A DNA stretch of 64,000 nucleotides from Mariprofundus ferrooxydans PV-1 (GCF_000153765.1 NZ_DS022295.1:566887-630886); one strand, 5' to 3'; numbered from the stretch's first letter, positions 44,837 through 53,826 are shown. Made by a program: numbers and translations. Notes: generated by a model from the sequence alone, not told the origin.

Positions 44837-45835
44837 CTAATCCATCCAGTTCAGGGCGTGACCTGCCGGACGCGGAAAGACCGGATATGTAACGCTTGGA
44901 GGTGTACCGGTCAGTGTTTTCAGAAAGGCCACGATATCGGCCACATCGGCATCGGACAGCTTCGTGCCCAGTTGTACCCTGGCCATTATGCGTACTGCTT
45001 CGCTCAGTGTTTTCACCGAACCATCGTGAAAATACGGCGCCGTCATTGCTACATTACGCCAGGACTGCACGCGGAAGTAATGATCATCATCATGCTTGCC
45101 GGTCACAGCTTCGCGACCTGTATCAGTGCCATAGTTAAATTGCTGGAATGTATTATTGGTGAACAACGGACCCGAGTGGCAGGAAGTACAACCAATATCA
45201 TCCACCTTCTTCATACCGCGTTTGGCGGCAGCCGAAATATCGCCTTCTCCCCGCACATAGCGATCGAATGGCGCATCCGGAGTCAACAGCGTACGCTCGA
45301 ATGCACCAATGGCTTTGGCCATGTTATTGAAAGAGAGGCCGTTTTTACCGAACACCTTATCAAACTCAGGTCCGTAACCGGCTTCCTGCAAACGCGCGAC
45401 GAGCTGCGCCTCTGTGTCATCGGCCATTTCCACCGGGTTCATCGGCGGTCCCTTGGCCTGATCCTCCAGCTGTGGAGCGCGCCCGTCCCAGAACTGCGTT
45501 GACCAGAATGCAGCGTTAAATGAGGTCGGCGCATTACGGCCGCCTCTCTGCCATTTATGCCCAATCGAACGCACCTGATTATCCACACCCCATGAGCCAA
45601 GGTTGTGGCAGGAGTTGCAGGAAATATTTCCGCTCTTCGACAATGCAGGATCCAGGTACAGCTGCTTGCCCAACTCGACTTTTGCAGGGGTCATCGGATT
45701 ATCAGCTGGCACGGGTACGCTAGCCGGCAGTGCTCCCATGCCTTCAGGCACATCGGCCGGTCGCTCAGCTGCCTGAGCCAGTCCGACGGACGCAGTCATA
45801 AACGCTATGGCACAGTATGATATATATGTTTTCAT
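44837..45835 (-). CDS. Di-heme cytochrome c peroxidase
   Basis: A 332-aa periplasmic peroxidase with a signal peptide (MTASVGLAQAAE). The two heme sites are CNSCH and CTSCH. It reduces H2O2 to water with electrons from small cytochromes. AAGGGG gives the ribosome site for the ATG at 45835; the GTG two codons upstream is less likely. It is transcribed away from the Fur-family regulator at 45893 across a perfect 18-bp palindrome, so peroxide-responsive control is likely. Confidence 0.93.
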   Translation of the reverse strand: MKTYISYCAIAFMTASVGLAQAAERPADVPEGMGALPASVPVPADNPMTPAKVELGKQLYLDPALSKSGNISCNSCHNLGSWGVDNQVRSIGHKWQRGGRNAPTSFNAAFWSTQFWDGRAPQLEDQAKGPPMNPVEMADDTEAQLVARLQEAGYGPEFDKVFGKNGLSFNNMAKAIGAFERTLLTPDAPFDRYVRGEGDISAAAKRGMKKVDDIGCTSCHSGPLFTNNTFQQFNYGTDTGREAVTGKHDDDHYFRVQSWRNVAMTAPYFHDGSVKTLSEAVRIMARVQLGTKLSDADVADIVAFLKTLTGTPPSVTYPVFPRPAGHALNWMD

Positions 45836-45847
45836 ATTCACCCCTTT

Positions 45848-45877
45848 TTTAGGAATATTTACTATTTAGGAATAGTA
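45848..45877. promoter_or_regulatory. Fur/PerR-type operator between ccp and the regulator
   Basis: TTTAGGAATA occurs twice (45848-45857 and 45865-45874). TACTATT-TAGG-AATAGTA (45860-45877) is a perfect 7-4-7 palindrome. The position between two divergent start codons makes it a likely operator for the Fur-family protein encoded at 45893. Confidence 0.65.
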
Positions 45878-45892
45878 TGCAACCATACGCCC

Positions 45893-46315
45893 ATGTCAAC
45901 CAACCATGAAATCTCCACCCTGTTGCGCAGCCACGGCCTGCGCCTGACCCCACAACGTCTGGCCGTGGCCGGACTGGTTCTACCCAGACATACTCATGTC
46001 ACCGCGCGCAGCGTTTATCAGCAACTCAAGAATGAACATCCTGCCCTGTCGATGAATACGGTTTACCTGACGCTGGGCCAGCTAGAGTCCTGCAATCTTC
46101 TCAATCGCTTTGAAATCAATGGCAATGCAGTTTTTGACAGTAATACCCTGCCACACGATCACGCCTGTTGCAGTAAATGCGGCACCATTATCGATCTGCC
46201 CGGCGCACAGCCGGAATTACCACTGCTGCCCACAGCATTAAAGGAGTGGCAAATATACGGCGAACAACGCATCTGGATTGGGCTCTGCCCGGCTTGCATC
46301 GGTACCGACGGATGA
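45893..46315 (+). CDS. Fur-family transcriptional regulator, PerR-like
   Basis: A 140-aa Fur-family repressor: winged helix with RLTPQRLAV and NTVYLTLGQLESCNLL, the metal-binding region FDSNTLPHDHACCSKCG, and a second CxxC (CPACIG) that completes the structural zinc site. It lacks the long C-terminal His-rich tail of Fur. Adjacency to a peroxidase favours a PerR-type peroxide sensor over an iron regulator, but the metal ligand set should be checked. The 18-bp palindrome overlaps its promoter region, suggesting autoregulation. Confidence 0.85.
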   Translation: MSTNHEISTLLRSHGLRLTPQRLAVAGLVLPRHTHVTARSVYQQLKNEHPALSMNTVYLTLGQLESCNLLNRFEINGNAVFDSNTLPHDHACCSKCGTIIDLPGAQPELPLLPTALKEWQIYGEQRIWIGLCPACIGTDG

Positions 46316-46322
46316 GTGGCAC

Positions 46323-47564
46323 TCACTTGTGCGATTTTCCGGCCTGATCAATCATATAGTCCACAGCCGCTCTCACCCGGCCATTGGAACAGGCATCGCA
46401 TCCACCTTTGGCCGGCATATTGCCGTTACCACGAATGGCTATTTCATATAATTTTTCGCGTCCCTGATCCAGCAACACATCCCAAACATGTTTATCCGGG
46501 CCCGGCGCCCCCATCAGCTGACTGGCATGGCACATCTCGCAACTGGACTCATACAGCTTTTTACCATCATCCAGCGAGAATTTTCTGCCCATCTCCACTT
46601 CCACTGCGGGAGGCTGGCTCTTCACTGACTTCAGGAAACTGGCAATAGCCAGCATATCATTACGATTCAGATAGCGCAGGCTGTTATGTTCAACACCTTT
46701 CATCGGGCCGTCCAGCTCGGCATGTGTCGGCATTTCATTATGCAGAAAAATATTCGCGACATCCTTGTTGGCCAGATGCCGCAAACCTTGTGAGGTAATA
46801 TTCGGTGCATAATAGCCCTCCACAAATGCTCCGGCGAGATAATGATTTTGCTCGGGGACACCAAAATAATTCAATGTTGTATGACATAAAGCGCAATGAC
46901 CGGGGCCTTTTACTATAAACGCCCCCCTGTTCCTGGCTGCAGAGAGAGCCGGATTTGCCTTGAATTCCCCCTTGCGGAAGTTAAAGAAGAGCAGTCGCCA
47001 TCCAGCTTGCAGCACGCGGTAATTGAACGGCCACCTCATCTCCTGCTTATGATTTTTCTGCCGAACCGGAGGAACGGCATCCAGATACGCTTTGATATCC
47101 AGCACATCCTGACGACTCATCTTGTTAAAATAATTATATGGGAACACCGGATAATAATAGGAGCCGTCAGGTGCTATGCCCTGACGCACAGCCCGTACAA
47201 AGTCATCATCACTCCAGGTGCCAATGCCGGTATCTTTATCCGGTGTGATATTCGGTGCGTATAGTGAGCCGAATGGCGTTTTTATCTTCAGGCCACCGGC
47301 AAAAGGTTTGCCATGATCCGCCTCATTGGTATGGCAGGTAAAGCAATCCGCCATTTTGACCAGATATTCACCACGCCTGATTTGTTCGGCACTATGCCCG
47401 GATTGAGTGAGGTTGAGTGCCGGGTAGTTCGAATCACTGAACGCAATGGTACCTGGATCGGCATGCGCAGAATCTTGGAACCCGATCACCGGAATGAACC
47501 CCAGAAGCAAAGCAATCGTTAGCAGCAACCTGTTGTAATCGCTATCAGCAGATAACATAGTCAT
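46323..47564 (-). CDS. Triheme periplasmic cytochrome c with C-terminal cytochrome c5-like domain
   Basis: A 413-aa exported cytochrome with three heme motifs: CFTCH (74-78), CALCH (224-228) and CEMCH (342-346). The first two domains resemble the cytochrome subunit of membrane alcohol/gluconate-type dehydrogenases (the YLVKMADC and FIVKGPGHC patterns). The last has GNMPAKGGCDAC, typical of cytochrome c5. The start at 47564 follows the upstream stop by 4 bp and gives a good signal sequence. It is the last gene of the operon with the octaheme and b-type cytochromes and could hand electrons to or from a terminal oxidase. Confidence 0.85.
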   Translation of the reverse strand: MTMLSADSDYNRLLLTIALLLGFIPVIGFQDSAHADPGTIAFSDSNYPALNLTQSGHSAEQIRRGEYLVKMADCFTCHTNEADHGKPFAGGLKIKTPFGSLYAPNITPDKDTGIGTWSDDDFVRAVRQGIAPDGSYYYPVFPYNYFNKMSRQDVLDIKAYLDAVPPVRQKNHKQEMRWPFNYRVLQAGWRLLFFNFRKGEFKANPALSAARNRGAFIVKGPGHCALCHTTLNYFGVPEQNHYLAGAFVEGYYAPNITSQGLRHLANKDVANIFLHNEMPTHAELDGPMKGVEHNSLRYLNRNDMLAIASFLKSVKSQPPAVEVEMGRKFSLDDGKKLYESSCEMCHASQLMGAPGPDKHVWDVLLDQGREKLYEIAIRGNGNMPAKGGCDACSNGRVRAAVDYMIDQAGKSHK

Positions 47565-47568
47565 CAGA

Positions 47569-48237
47569 TTATCCGTCAGCATTATCTTTGATATGTCCCG
47601 GCTCATCTGCTTCCAGATAGGCCTCTTCAACAACAGACAGATCAACCTCATCAAAACCATCAATCATCGGTGTAACATGATGAATAAAGCCCTTGCCGAT
47701 TGTCAACATATACAGGTGAATCATCAGAAACAGGATCAGGGCAAAAGCTGCCAGCGTATGCACCAGCGCCACTGCCGGAGGAAAATTCACCAGCCCTGTC
47801 CATGTTCCGCCAAGCACAAGATAGAGGTAAATCAGCCCCGAAATCCATACCATCGGGAAAATCACTACCTTTACCCCCAAATATGCAGCTGCCTGCAAAG
47901 GATTGTGCTTGCGCCAGAAGGCCTTGCGGTATGGATGGTGCTCCCCCTGAAATATGCCATAGGAATAGAACCGGACGATGCGCCATAACCCCTGCCTTGT
48001 CGGCATATAATGTCTCCAGTTACCCGTGGTAAACAGCCAAAAGGTGGCAAAAGCCCACAGTACCAATAACCCTGTGGCTACTGCTGTATGGATATTTACC
48101 GCAGTTTCAAAGCTGATTAACGTATGAATGCCGTGAATTCTCAACCCGGTAAACAACAGGGTCAGAATGGCCCCCGCCTGCAACCAGTGCCATAACCGCT
48201 CAAAACGGGTGTAAATCATAATCCGGTGCATACTCAT
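47569..48237 (-). CDS. Cytochrome b561-type membrane subunit
   Basis: A 222-aa protein with four to five membrane helices. Histidines in ERLWHWLQAG, GIHTLISFE, NIHTAVATG and LIHLYMLTI are suited to bind two b hemes, as in hydrogenase- and formate-dehydrogenase-type gamma subunits. It starts with the ATG at 48237, overlapping the octaheme gene by 4 bp, and is followed at once by the triheme gene. It is presumably the quinone-facing membrane anchor of the complex. Confidence 0.85.
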   Translation of the reverse strand: MSMHRIMIYTRFERLWHWLQAGAILTLLFTGLRIHGIHTLISFETAVNIHTAVATGLLVLWAFATFWLFTTGNWRHYMPTRQGLWRIVRFYSYGIFQGEHHPYRKAFWRKHNPLQAAAYLGVKVVIFPMVWISGLIYLYLVLGGTWTGLVNFPPAVALVHTLAAFALILFLMIHLYMLTIGKGFIHHVTPMIDGFDEVDLSVVEEAYLEADEPGHIKDNADG

Positions 48238-49847
48238 GACTGTCTCCTCCTCGCTCCTGCGAACAGACGCATCAGCATATGAATCAGAATGGCCAAAGCC
48301 GTCAGGGCGATGGCAATCCATGCAGTCTTATCCAGCCATGGAAAGCGATCATGACTGGCCAGATATATACCACCGATCCCATCCAGACGCCCGCTGGCAC
48401 TGTGGCACTCCATACACGCCAGTGCATTCTCTTTCGGGGCAACCATGTGCGTGGTCGGCCAATAGGAGTAGGTTTTTATAAAGCCCACCTGACCGCTGAA
48501 GGGCAGGTTTGCATCCTTCATTCCGCGCGCCACAGCTTTGGTCAGGTTGAAGTTACCCCAGAACGATTCGTCGTCATTTCCCCACAGGTGTGTATAAACC
48601 AGATTGTTGTATTTTTTGTCGTATTGCAACCATGTCTCCATGCGTTTGAAGGGCCAGATGCGCGATGCCGAATCTTCGGATGATCCTTCCAGGTGGTTGA
48701 TATCAACAGGTTTGGTCGGATCAAAATGGGTGTCTACCGTGGTATAGATTGTTTCACCATTAAACCAGGCATAATAAGGCACGACATTTTCGCCATTTTT
48801 AAAATTGCCCTTGATTGACCAGTAAGTCTCCCGCTTTTCACCGTTACCCTGAGTATAATCCTCTTCCATAAACCCCTTACCGTTTTTTGTGCGGCCGGCT
48901 GTACGCCAGTCCCAGAACGTGCGGGTCGCTACACCACCACGGGCAAACGCCGGGATATGACAGGACTGACAGGCTACGCGTTTAACATGTGTGTTGAGCA
49001 TCAGGTGTTTCACCGAACCCTTCGGGTGCGGCGTTAGCCCGTGACAGGACTCGCATGATGTCGCCATACGCCGGAAGCCAGGTTTGCCGACACCTTTGGT
49101 ATCTTTCGCCAGCAACTGATAACGGCTGCCACTCCATAAATGGTTCCGGGTCATATGACAGGCCGTACAGGCAAAGTTCTGCCCGTCCGGAGACATGTGA
49201 ACGTCTACCGATTTCGGCGGATTTGCCATGATGGATGAGAGATCGCCATGTTTGACATTGTCACCGCCGCCGCCGTAAAAGTGGCAGGATCCGCAGTTTG
49301 CACGACCGGGCATGCCGACATTCTGGGCTACCTGCTTCCAGTCGATCGGTTTTTTTCCGGCAAACAGAATAGAGCATGCAGGACTACCCTTGGTGGGTGG
49401 CAACCGATAATAGCTCCCCGTTGTATCATGGCAGACAAGACAATCTATTTTATCCTGTGTCTTCGGTAACTTGAAGTTTTTAGCGCCATAGCTGATATGG
49501 CACTGAGCACACATGCCCTCGTTACCACGGGCATTGCTGCAGAAGTTATTGATAAGGTGTTCCTTGCCCAGTAACTGCCCTGTTTTCTTGTTATGATAAC
49601 TCCATGTCCAGTGGATGTTTTTCATAATTTGCTTGCCGGCCTGATTATGGCAGGAGAGGCAGGCTTCAGTCACCTCCGGGCCTGTCTTAAAATCTTTCTG
49701 CAATACCTTAAACTGCGAATGATCCGCGGTTGTGCTGATCGGATGCGCTGTTTTTTCTTCGGAATAACCGTATGCCGCCCATGTGATGGTGCCGGCAAAG
49801 CATGATAAAAGCAGAAGTATCTGTAGCAGTTGAACATATCGTTTCAT
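48234..49847 (-). CDS. Octaheme c-type cytochrome of the tetrathionate reductase family
   Basis: A 537-aa exported cytochrome with eight CxxCH motifs: 63-67, 113-117, 136-140, 185-189, 227-231, 265-269, 293-297 and 478-482. The signal sequence is at the N terminus and one membrane helix at about 503-528. The arrangement and length match octaheme tetrathionate reductase (OTR-like) proteins, whose active heme is held by a lysine; members can also reduce nitrite and hydroxylamine. GGGGAGG is the ribosome site. It heads an operon with a b-type and a triheme cytochrome. The true substrate (tetrathionate or nitrogen oxides) is not decided by sequence alone. Confidence 0.88.
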   Translation of the reverse strand: MKRYVQLLQILLLLSCFAGTITWAAYGYSEEKTAHPISTTADHSQFKVLQKDFKTGPEVTEACLSCHNQAGKQIMKNIHWTWSYHNKKTGQLLGKEHLINNFCSNARGNEGMCAQCHISYGAKNFKLPKTQDKIDCLVCHDTTGSYYRLPPTKGSPACSILFAGKKPIDWKQVAQNVGMPGRANCGSCHFYGGGGDNVKHGDLSSIMANPPKSVDVHMSPDGQNFACTACHMTRNHLWSGSRYQLLAKDTKGVGKPGFRRMATSCESCHGLTPHPKGSVKHLMLNTHVKRVACQSCHIPAFARGGVATRTFWDWRTAGRTKNGKGFMEEDYTQGNGEKRETYWSIKGNFKNGENVVPYYAWFNGETIYTTVDTHFDPTKPVDINHLEGSSEDSASRIWPFKRMETWLQYDKKYNNLVYTHLWGNDDESFWGNFNLTKAVARGMKDANLPFSGQVGFIKTYSYWPTTHMVAPKENALACMECHSASGRLDGIGGIYLASHDRFPWLDKTAWIAIALTALAILIHMLMRLFAGARRRQS

Positions 49848-49865
49848 AGCAGCCTCCCCCTGTTC

Positions 49866-50438
49866 TTATAAGCGCTTACTTAAACTGAAGGCGCCTCTGA
49901 CCTGCCCCAACTCATAACCTGTAGCCTGATCCTGCGGGTAATACTGTTTCAGTGCCGCAGTCACATCCGGACTAATAACCTTGCCATGACAGACAAGACA
50001 AACCGGTTCAACCACCTGAGCCTTCATAAAACGGTACTGACCCTTTTCGATATGGCTGGCAATCATCCCTGAGACCGGTTTACCCGCTGCCTGCTCTCGG
50101 TCAAACCGCCGGAGAACAGCACTCTCCCATGCATCGGGGATTGCCGTTTGTTGATTGCGAGGCTTCAGACTAACCCGTTTAATACTCCAGCCGGTTTCAT
50201 CGCCAAGTTGTACTGCCAGTGTCGGTGCGGTTTTCGAACAGACCGCAACAGCGTGTGCCGGTCCTCCTTCCTGCAGCGCTTTTTTGAGCTTCGGCTTAAG
50301 GGTTGCGACAAACTGCTGCACGATAGACGCCGCCTCTTTCTGTAAAGCAGCCTGTTGCTGTGCGTCCACTACCGGCTCACGCAGACAGCCGGTCAGCACC
50401 ATTGTTATAGATAAAAATAATAACGGCCTGAGCAACAT
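49866..50438 (-). CDS. DUF3365 heme-binding lipoprotein
   Basis: A 190-aa protein with a lipoprotein signal (LSITMVLTGC) and one heme motif CLVCH near the C terminus. The DUF3365/Tll0287-like domain is visible in AVAVCSKTAPTLA and the VEPVCLVCHGK segment. Such domains bind heme c and act as redox or gas sensors. GGAGGG sits before the ATG at 50438. It is 19 bp from the octaheme gene and on the same strand, so co-transcription is likely. Confidence 0.8.
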   Translation of the reverse strand: MLLRPLLFLSITMVLTGCLREPVVDAQQQAALQKEAASIVQQFVATLKPKLKKALQEGGPAHAVAVCSKTAPTLAVQLGDETGWSIKRVSLKPRNQQTAIPDAWESAVLRRFDREQAAGKPVSGMIASHIEKGQYRFMKAQVVEPVCLVCHGKVISPDVTAALKQYYPQDQATGYELGQVRGAFSLSKRL

Positions 50439-50676
50439 AAGCCCTCCATAAACCCTCAAAAACCATTATATCATGATAAGATGCTATAAATACGTCTGTG
50501 ACAAAGTCACCGTAAACGCAATGAACAGATGATAACGACTACCCACACCCCACGATGGAAGCCTCCCCTGTGCCACTCGTAAGTACGCGGAAATACTATA
50601 TACGTCATTTTTTCTTTATTTTACGGCTAATTGTTGATGCTCGGCCTGCCCTCTACTGTGTGCTTATCAGGCTAAT

Positions 50677-50719
50677 ATAAAATAATATTAATTGACAAAT
50701 TATTTTATTCTAATATGGT
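50677..50719 (+). promoter_or_regulatory. Promoter region of the cyd operon with an inverted repeat
   Basis: TTGACA at 50692-50697 serves as a -35 box with a possible -10 TATGGT at 50714-50719 (16-bp spacing). ATAAAATAAT (50677-50686) and ATTATTTTAT (50699-50708) are perfect reverse complements around the -35 element, the likely site of an AT-binding regulator. The remaining bases from 50439 to 50676 hold no gene. Confidence 0.5.
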
Positions 50720-50729
50720 GCTTCATGTT

Positions 50730-50909
50730 ATGAGAAATAAACTGACCCGCGAACTTGCTGCCGCCCTGGCAATCAAAGTGCTGTTCATCATACTAATATG
50801 GCAGACATTCTTTTCCGGCCCATCCCGGGAAATGAACACCAAAGAGCAGATCCTGGGCGGAATAAACAGGGCTACGGTTACTACAGGAATAAAAGGAGAG
50901 ACCCGATAA
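50730..50909 (+). CDS. cydP: Small cytochrome oxidase subunit CydP
   Basis: A 59-aa single-span membrane protein. MRNKLTRELAAALAIKVLFI and the IWQTFFSGP ending match the CydP-type small subunits found before cydA in several Proteobacteria. Residues about 10-31 form the membrane helix. The ATG at 50730 fits the family N terminus better than the one at 50715. Its TAA stop overlaps the ATG of cydA (TAATG), so it is translationally coupled. Confidence 0.75.
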   Translation: MRNKLTRELAAALAIKVLFIILIWQTFFSGPSREMNTKEQILGGINRATVTTGIKGETR

Positions 50910-52432
50910 TGGATTCGCTTGTTGAAATTTCGCGGATGCAATTTGCATTTACCGCGCTGGTTCATTTTGTATTTGTACCACTAACTCTGGGGCTCAGTTT
51001 TCTACTGGTCATTATGGAAACTGTCTATGTCATCACCGGCAATGAGATATATCGCTCGATGACACAGTTCTGGGGCAAGCTGTTCGGTATCAATTTTGCC
51101 ATGGGCGTCGCCACTGGCCTGACGATGGAGTTCCAGTTCGGCACCAACTGGGCCTATTACTCACACTATGTTGGCGATATTTTCGGCGTACCGCTGGCCA
51201 TCGAAGGCATGATGGCATTCTTTCTTGAGTCTACATTTGTCGGCCTGTTTTTTGTCGGGTGGAAGCGGCTAACCAAATATCAGCATCTGCTGGTTACCTT
51301 CCTCGTGGCGCTGGGCTCCAATATGTCTGCGCTGTGGATTCTGATTGCCAATGGCTGGATGCAGAACCCTGTCGGTGCTGCATTTAATGCCGAAACGATG
51401 CGTATGGAGTTAACCAGCTTTTCCGATCTGCTGTTTAACCCGGTCGCACAATCAAAATTCGTTCATACGGTGAGCGCCGGTTATGTCACCGGCAGCGTCT
51501 TTGTACTGGCGATCAGCGCGTGGTATCTGCTCAAGGGCAGACATATCGAATTTGCCAAACGTTCCTTTGCGATTGCAGCGGGCTTCGGACTGGCAGGCAT
51601 CGCTTCGGCAATCGTGCTGGGGGATGAGTCCGGTTACACCATCGGAGATGTGCAGAAAGCCAAAATGGCGGCTATCGAGGCGGAGTGGGAAACCCAGCCG
51701 GCCCCGGCCAGCTTCACCCTCATCGGCCTGCCGGATCAGGATGCCATGCAAACCCGTTATGCTATTCAGGTTCCCTATGCGTTGGGATTGATTGCTACCC
51801 GCTCGATCGATAAACCGGTCGAGGGGCTCAAAGAGATCATCACACACAACGAAGCGCGCATCAAAGACGGCATCATCGCTTATGGTGCACTACAGCAGAT
51901 GCACAAGGGACAAAAAGATGCAGCCACCATTGGGCTGTTGAAGGCGCATGAGGAAAATCTCGGTTATGCCCTGCTGCTGCGTAAATATACACCGAATGTG
52001 GTCGATGCCACAGATGCGCAGATTCATGAGGCAGCTATGCATTCCGTACCCAGAGTGGCACCGCTGTTTTTCACCTTCCGCATCATGGTAGCCACCGGCT
52101 TCATGTTGTTGCTGCTCTTCGTGTTATCCGCATGGGCAGTCTATAAAAATAATTTCATGGATAAACCATGGCTGCTCAAAATGGCAATGTGGTCGCTGCC
52201 ATTACCATGGATTGCGGCGGAGCTGGGGTGGTTTGTCGCTGAATACGGGCGTCAGCCGTGGACCATCAGCGGTATTTTACCGACGTGGCTATCCACATCG
52301 AGTCTCACTGCCGGTTCGGTCACCGCCAGCTTCATTGCCTTTGTGCTGTTCTATTCGGCACTAAGCATTGCCGAGATGTATCTAATGATTAAATACGCCC
52401 GCAAGGGCCCTGCACTACTGAATGCACATTGA
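50909..52432 (+). CDS. cydA: Cytochrome bd ubiquinol oxidase subunit I
   Basis: CydA carries hemes b558, b595 and d and the quinol site of the high-affinity bd oxidase. The 507-aa protein has the heme ligand His19 (LVHFVFVPLTLG), the GRQPW motif near the C terminus, and nine or so membrane helices. The Q-loop between (about 250-370) is of the short type. AGGAG lies 11 bases before the ATG. It is the second gene of cydP-cydA-cydB-cydX. Confidence 0.96.
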   Translation: MDSLVEISRMQFAFTALVHFVFVPLTLGLSFLLVIMETVYVITGNEIYRSMTQFWGKLFGINFAMGVATGLTMEFQFGTNWAYYSHYVGDIFGVPLAIEGMMAFFLESTFVGLFFVGWKRLTKYQHLLVTFLVALGSNMSALWILIANGWMQNPVGAAFNAETMRMELTSFSDLLFNPVAQSKFVHTVSAGYVTGSVFVLAISAWYLLKGRHIEFAKRSFAIAAGFGLAGIASAIVLGDESGYTIGDVQKAKMAAIEAEWETQPAPASFTLIGLPDQDAMQTRYAIQVPYALGLIATRSIDKPVEGLKEIITHNEARIKDGIIAYGALQQMHKGQKDAATIGLLKAHEENLGYALLLRKYTPNVVDATDAQIHEAAMHSVPRVAPLFFTFRIMVATGFMLLLLFVLSAWAVYKNNFMDKPWLLKMAMWSLPLPWIAAELGWFVAEYGRQPWTISGILPTWLSTSSLTAGSVTASFIAFVLFYSALSIAEMYLMIKYARKGPALLNAH

Positions 52433-52449
52433 TACAGGGAGAGTAAATC

Positions 52450-53583
52450 ATGTTCGATTATGAAACTTTAAAACTAATCTGGTGGGCTCTGGTCGGCGTA
52501 CTGCTGATCGGATTTGCACTAACCGATGGATTCGATCTGGGTGTGGGTGCCTTGCTGCGTATTGTCGGTAAAAATGACGATGAACGTCGCGTCATCATCA
52601 ATTGCGTCGGTCCGACATGGGATGGCAATCAGGTCTGGCTGATTCTGGGGGCAGGCGCAGTATTCGCCGCCTGGCCGGTAGTCTATGCCGTCTCATTTTC
52701 GGTACTCTATCCGGCCATGCTGGCTGCCCTGTTTGCACTCTTCTTCCGACCTACAGGGTTTGAATACCGGAGCAAGCTGACCTCACTACAATGGCGCGGA
52801 TTCTGGGACTGGGCCCTGACGGCTGGCGGTGCCCTGCCGGCCATCGTGTTCGGCGCAGCGTTTGGTTTGATGCTGACCGGCATTCCGTTCCACTTTGATG
52901 CGGAAATGCGCGTGGTGATGGATGGCGGTATTCTCGACACCCTCTCCCCGTTCGCCATTCTGGCCGGACTGGTTTCACTGGCCATGTTGATGATGCATGG
53001 CGCGGCCTTCCTGAATGTCAAAACCCGCGCTGCCGTACAAACACAGGCCAGACAGGCGCTGAGGTTCACTGCCATCGCATTTATCGTACTCTTCGCGCTC
53101 GCCGGCTATTGGGTGATCTATCACCTTCAGGGGTATCATGTCGCTACGATTGGCAACATGAATGCAGGCCTGGCACCTACGGATAAACACGTGGTTATGG
53201 CTGTCGGCGCATGGATGCAGAACTTTTATGATATGCCGTGGATGTGGATTGCACCGGCGATGGGATTTGTCGGGGCTCTGGCGGCTATCGTGCTATCTGC
53301 ATTACCCGTCACAGCGTTTCTGGCCACCGGCATCAGCGTAACCGGTGTAGTTCTGACTGCCGGCTTCGCCCTGTTTCCATTCATGCTGCCCTCCAGCAGC
53401 ATGGCTGATCATAGCCTGACGGTATGGGATTCGAGCTCCAGCGAACACTCACTCTGGCTGATGGTGGTTGCCGCAGTGATTTTTGTGCCATTGATTCTCG
53501 CCTATACAACCTGGGTGTACCGCGTGCTGCGTGGCCCGGTTCTGGTTGAGGATGTTCGCCGTGATGAATACGGCATGTATTAA
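52450..53583 (+). CDS. cydB: Cytochrome bd ubiquinol oxidase subunit II
   Basis: CydB is the partner membrane subunit of CydA and binds no heme of its own. The 377-aa protein has the N-terminal signature LTDGFDLGVGALL, the GPTWDGNQVWLI segment, and about eight helices. It begins 17 bp after cydA behind GGGAG. cydX starts 12 bases beyond its stop. Confidence 0.96.
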   Translation: MFDYETLKLIWWALVGVLLIGFALTDGFDLGVGALLRIVGKNDDERRVIINCVGPTWDGNQVWLILGAGAVFAAWPVVYAVSFSVLYPAMLAALFALFFRPTGFEYRSKLTSLQWRGFWDWALTAGGALPAIVFGAAFGLMLTGIPFHFDAEMRVVMDGGILDTLSPFAILAGLVSLAMLMMHGAAFLNVKTRAAVQTQARQALRFTAIAFIVLFALAGYWVIYHLQGYHVATIGNMNAGLAPTDKHVVMAVGAWMQNFYDMPWMWIAPAMGFVGALAAIVLSALPVTAFLATGISVTGVVLTAGFALFPFMLPSSSMADHSLTVWDSSSSEHSLWLMVVAAVIFVPLILAYTTWVYRVLRGPVLVEDVRRDEYGMY

Positions 53584-53595
53584 GGAGATATGACA

Positions 53596-53718
53596 ATGTG
53601 GTATTTTGCATGGATTCTGGGTGTATTGCTGGCTTGCGCGATGGGCGTCCTGGCAGCTGTATGGTTTGAGTTTCACAAAGATGATATAACACCTGATAAA
53701 GGTCTGAAGCACCGGTAA
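53596..53718 (+). CDS. cydX: Cytochrome bd oxidase small subunit CydX
   Basis: A 40-aa single-span protein starting MWYFAWILGVLLACA and continuing with the LAAVWFE stretch, which is the CydX/YbgT signature needed for stable bd oxidase. AGGAG at 53583-53587 is 8 bases before this ATG; another in-frame ATG two codons upstream is too close. It follows cydB within 12 bp. Confidence 0.92.
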   Translation: MWYFAWILGVLLACAMGVLAAVWFEFHKDDITPDKGLKHR

Positions 53719-53723
53719 AAAGC

Positions 53724-53769
53724 GAGTATGCGCGACTGAAAAGGCAGTTTATTTCAGTCGCGCATACTC
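53724..53769. terminator. Perfect 18-bp hairpin after cydX
   Basis: 53724-53741 and 53752-53769 are exact reverse complements around a 10-base loop, six bases after the cydX stop. The stem is strong, but no T-run follows on the plus strand. It may stop transcription or protect the transcript end, or act on the facing gene. Confidence 0.65.
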
Positions 53770-53803
53770 CACAAAACAGGGCTCTTCACAGCTAATCTAT
53801 ATT

Positions 53804-53826
53804 ATAGGATATGCATATTATCCTAT
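53804..53826. promoter_or_regulatory. AT-rich 8-bp inverted repeat between cydX and the cytochrome gene
   Basis: ATAGGATA (53804-53811) and TATCCTAT (53819-53826) are reverse complements with a 7-base spacer. They lie between two convergent genes, so the role is unclear. Confidence 0.3.
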
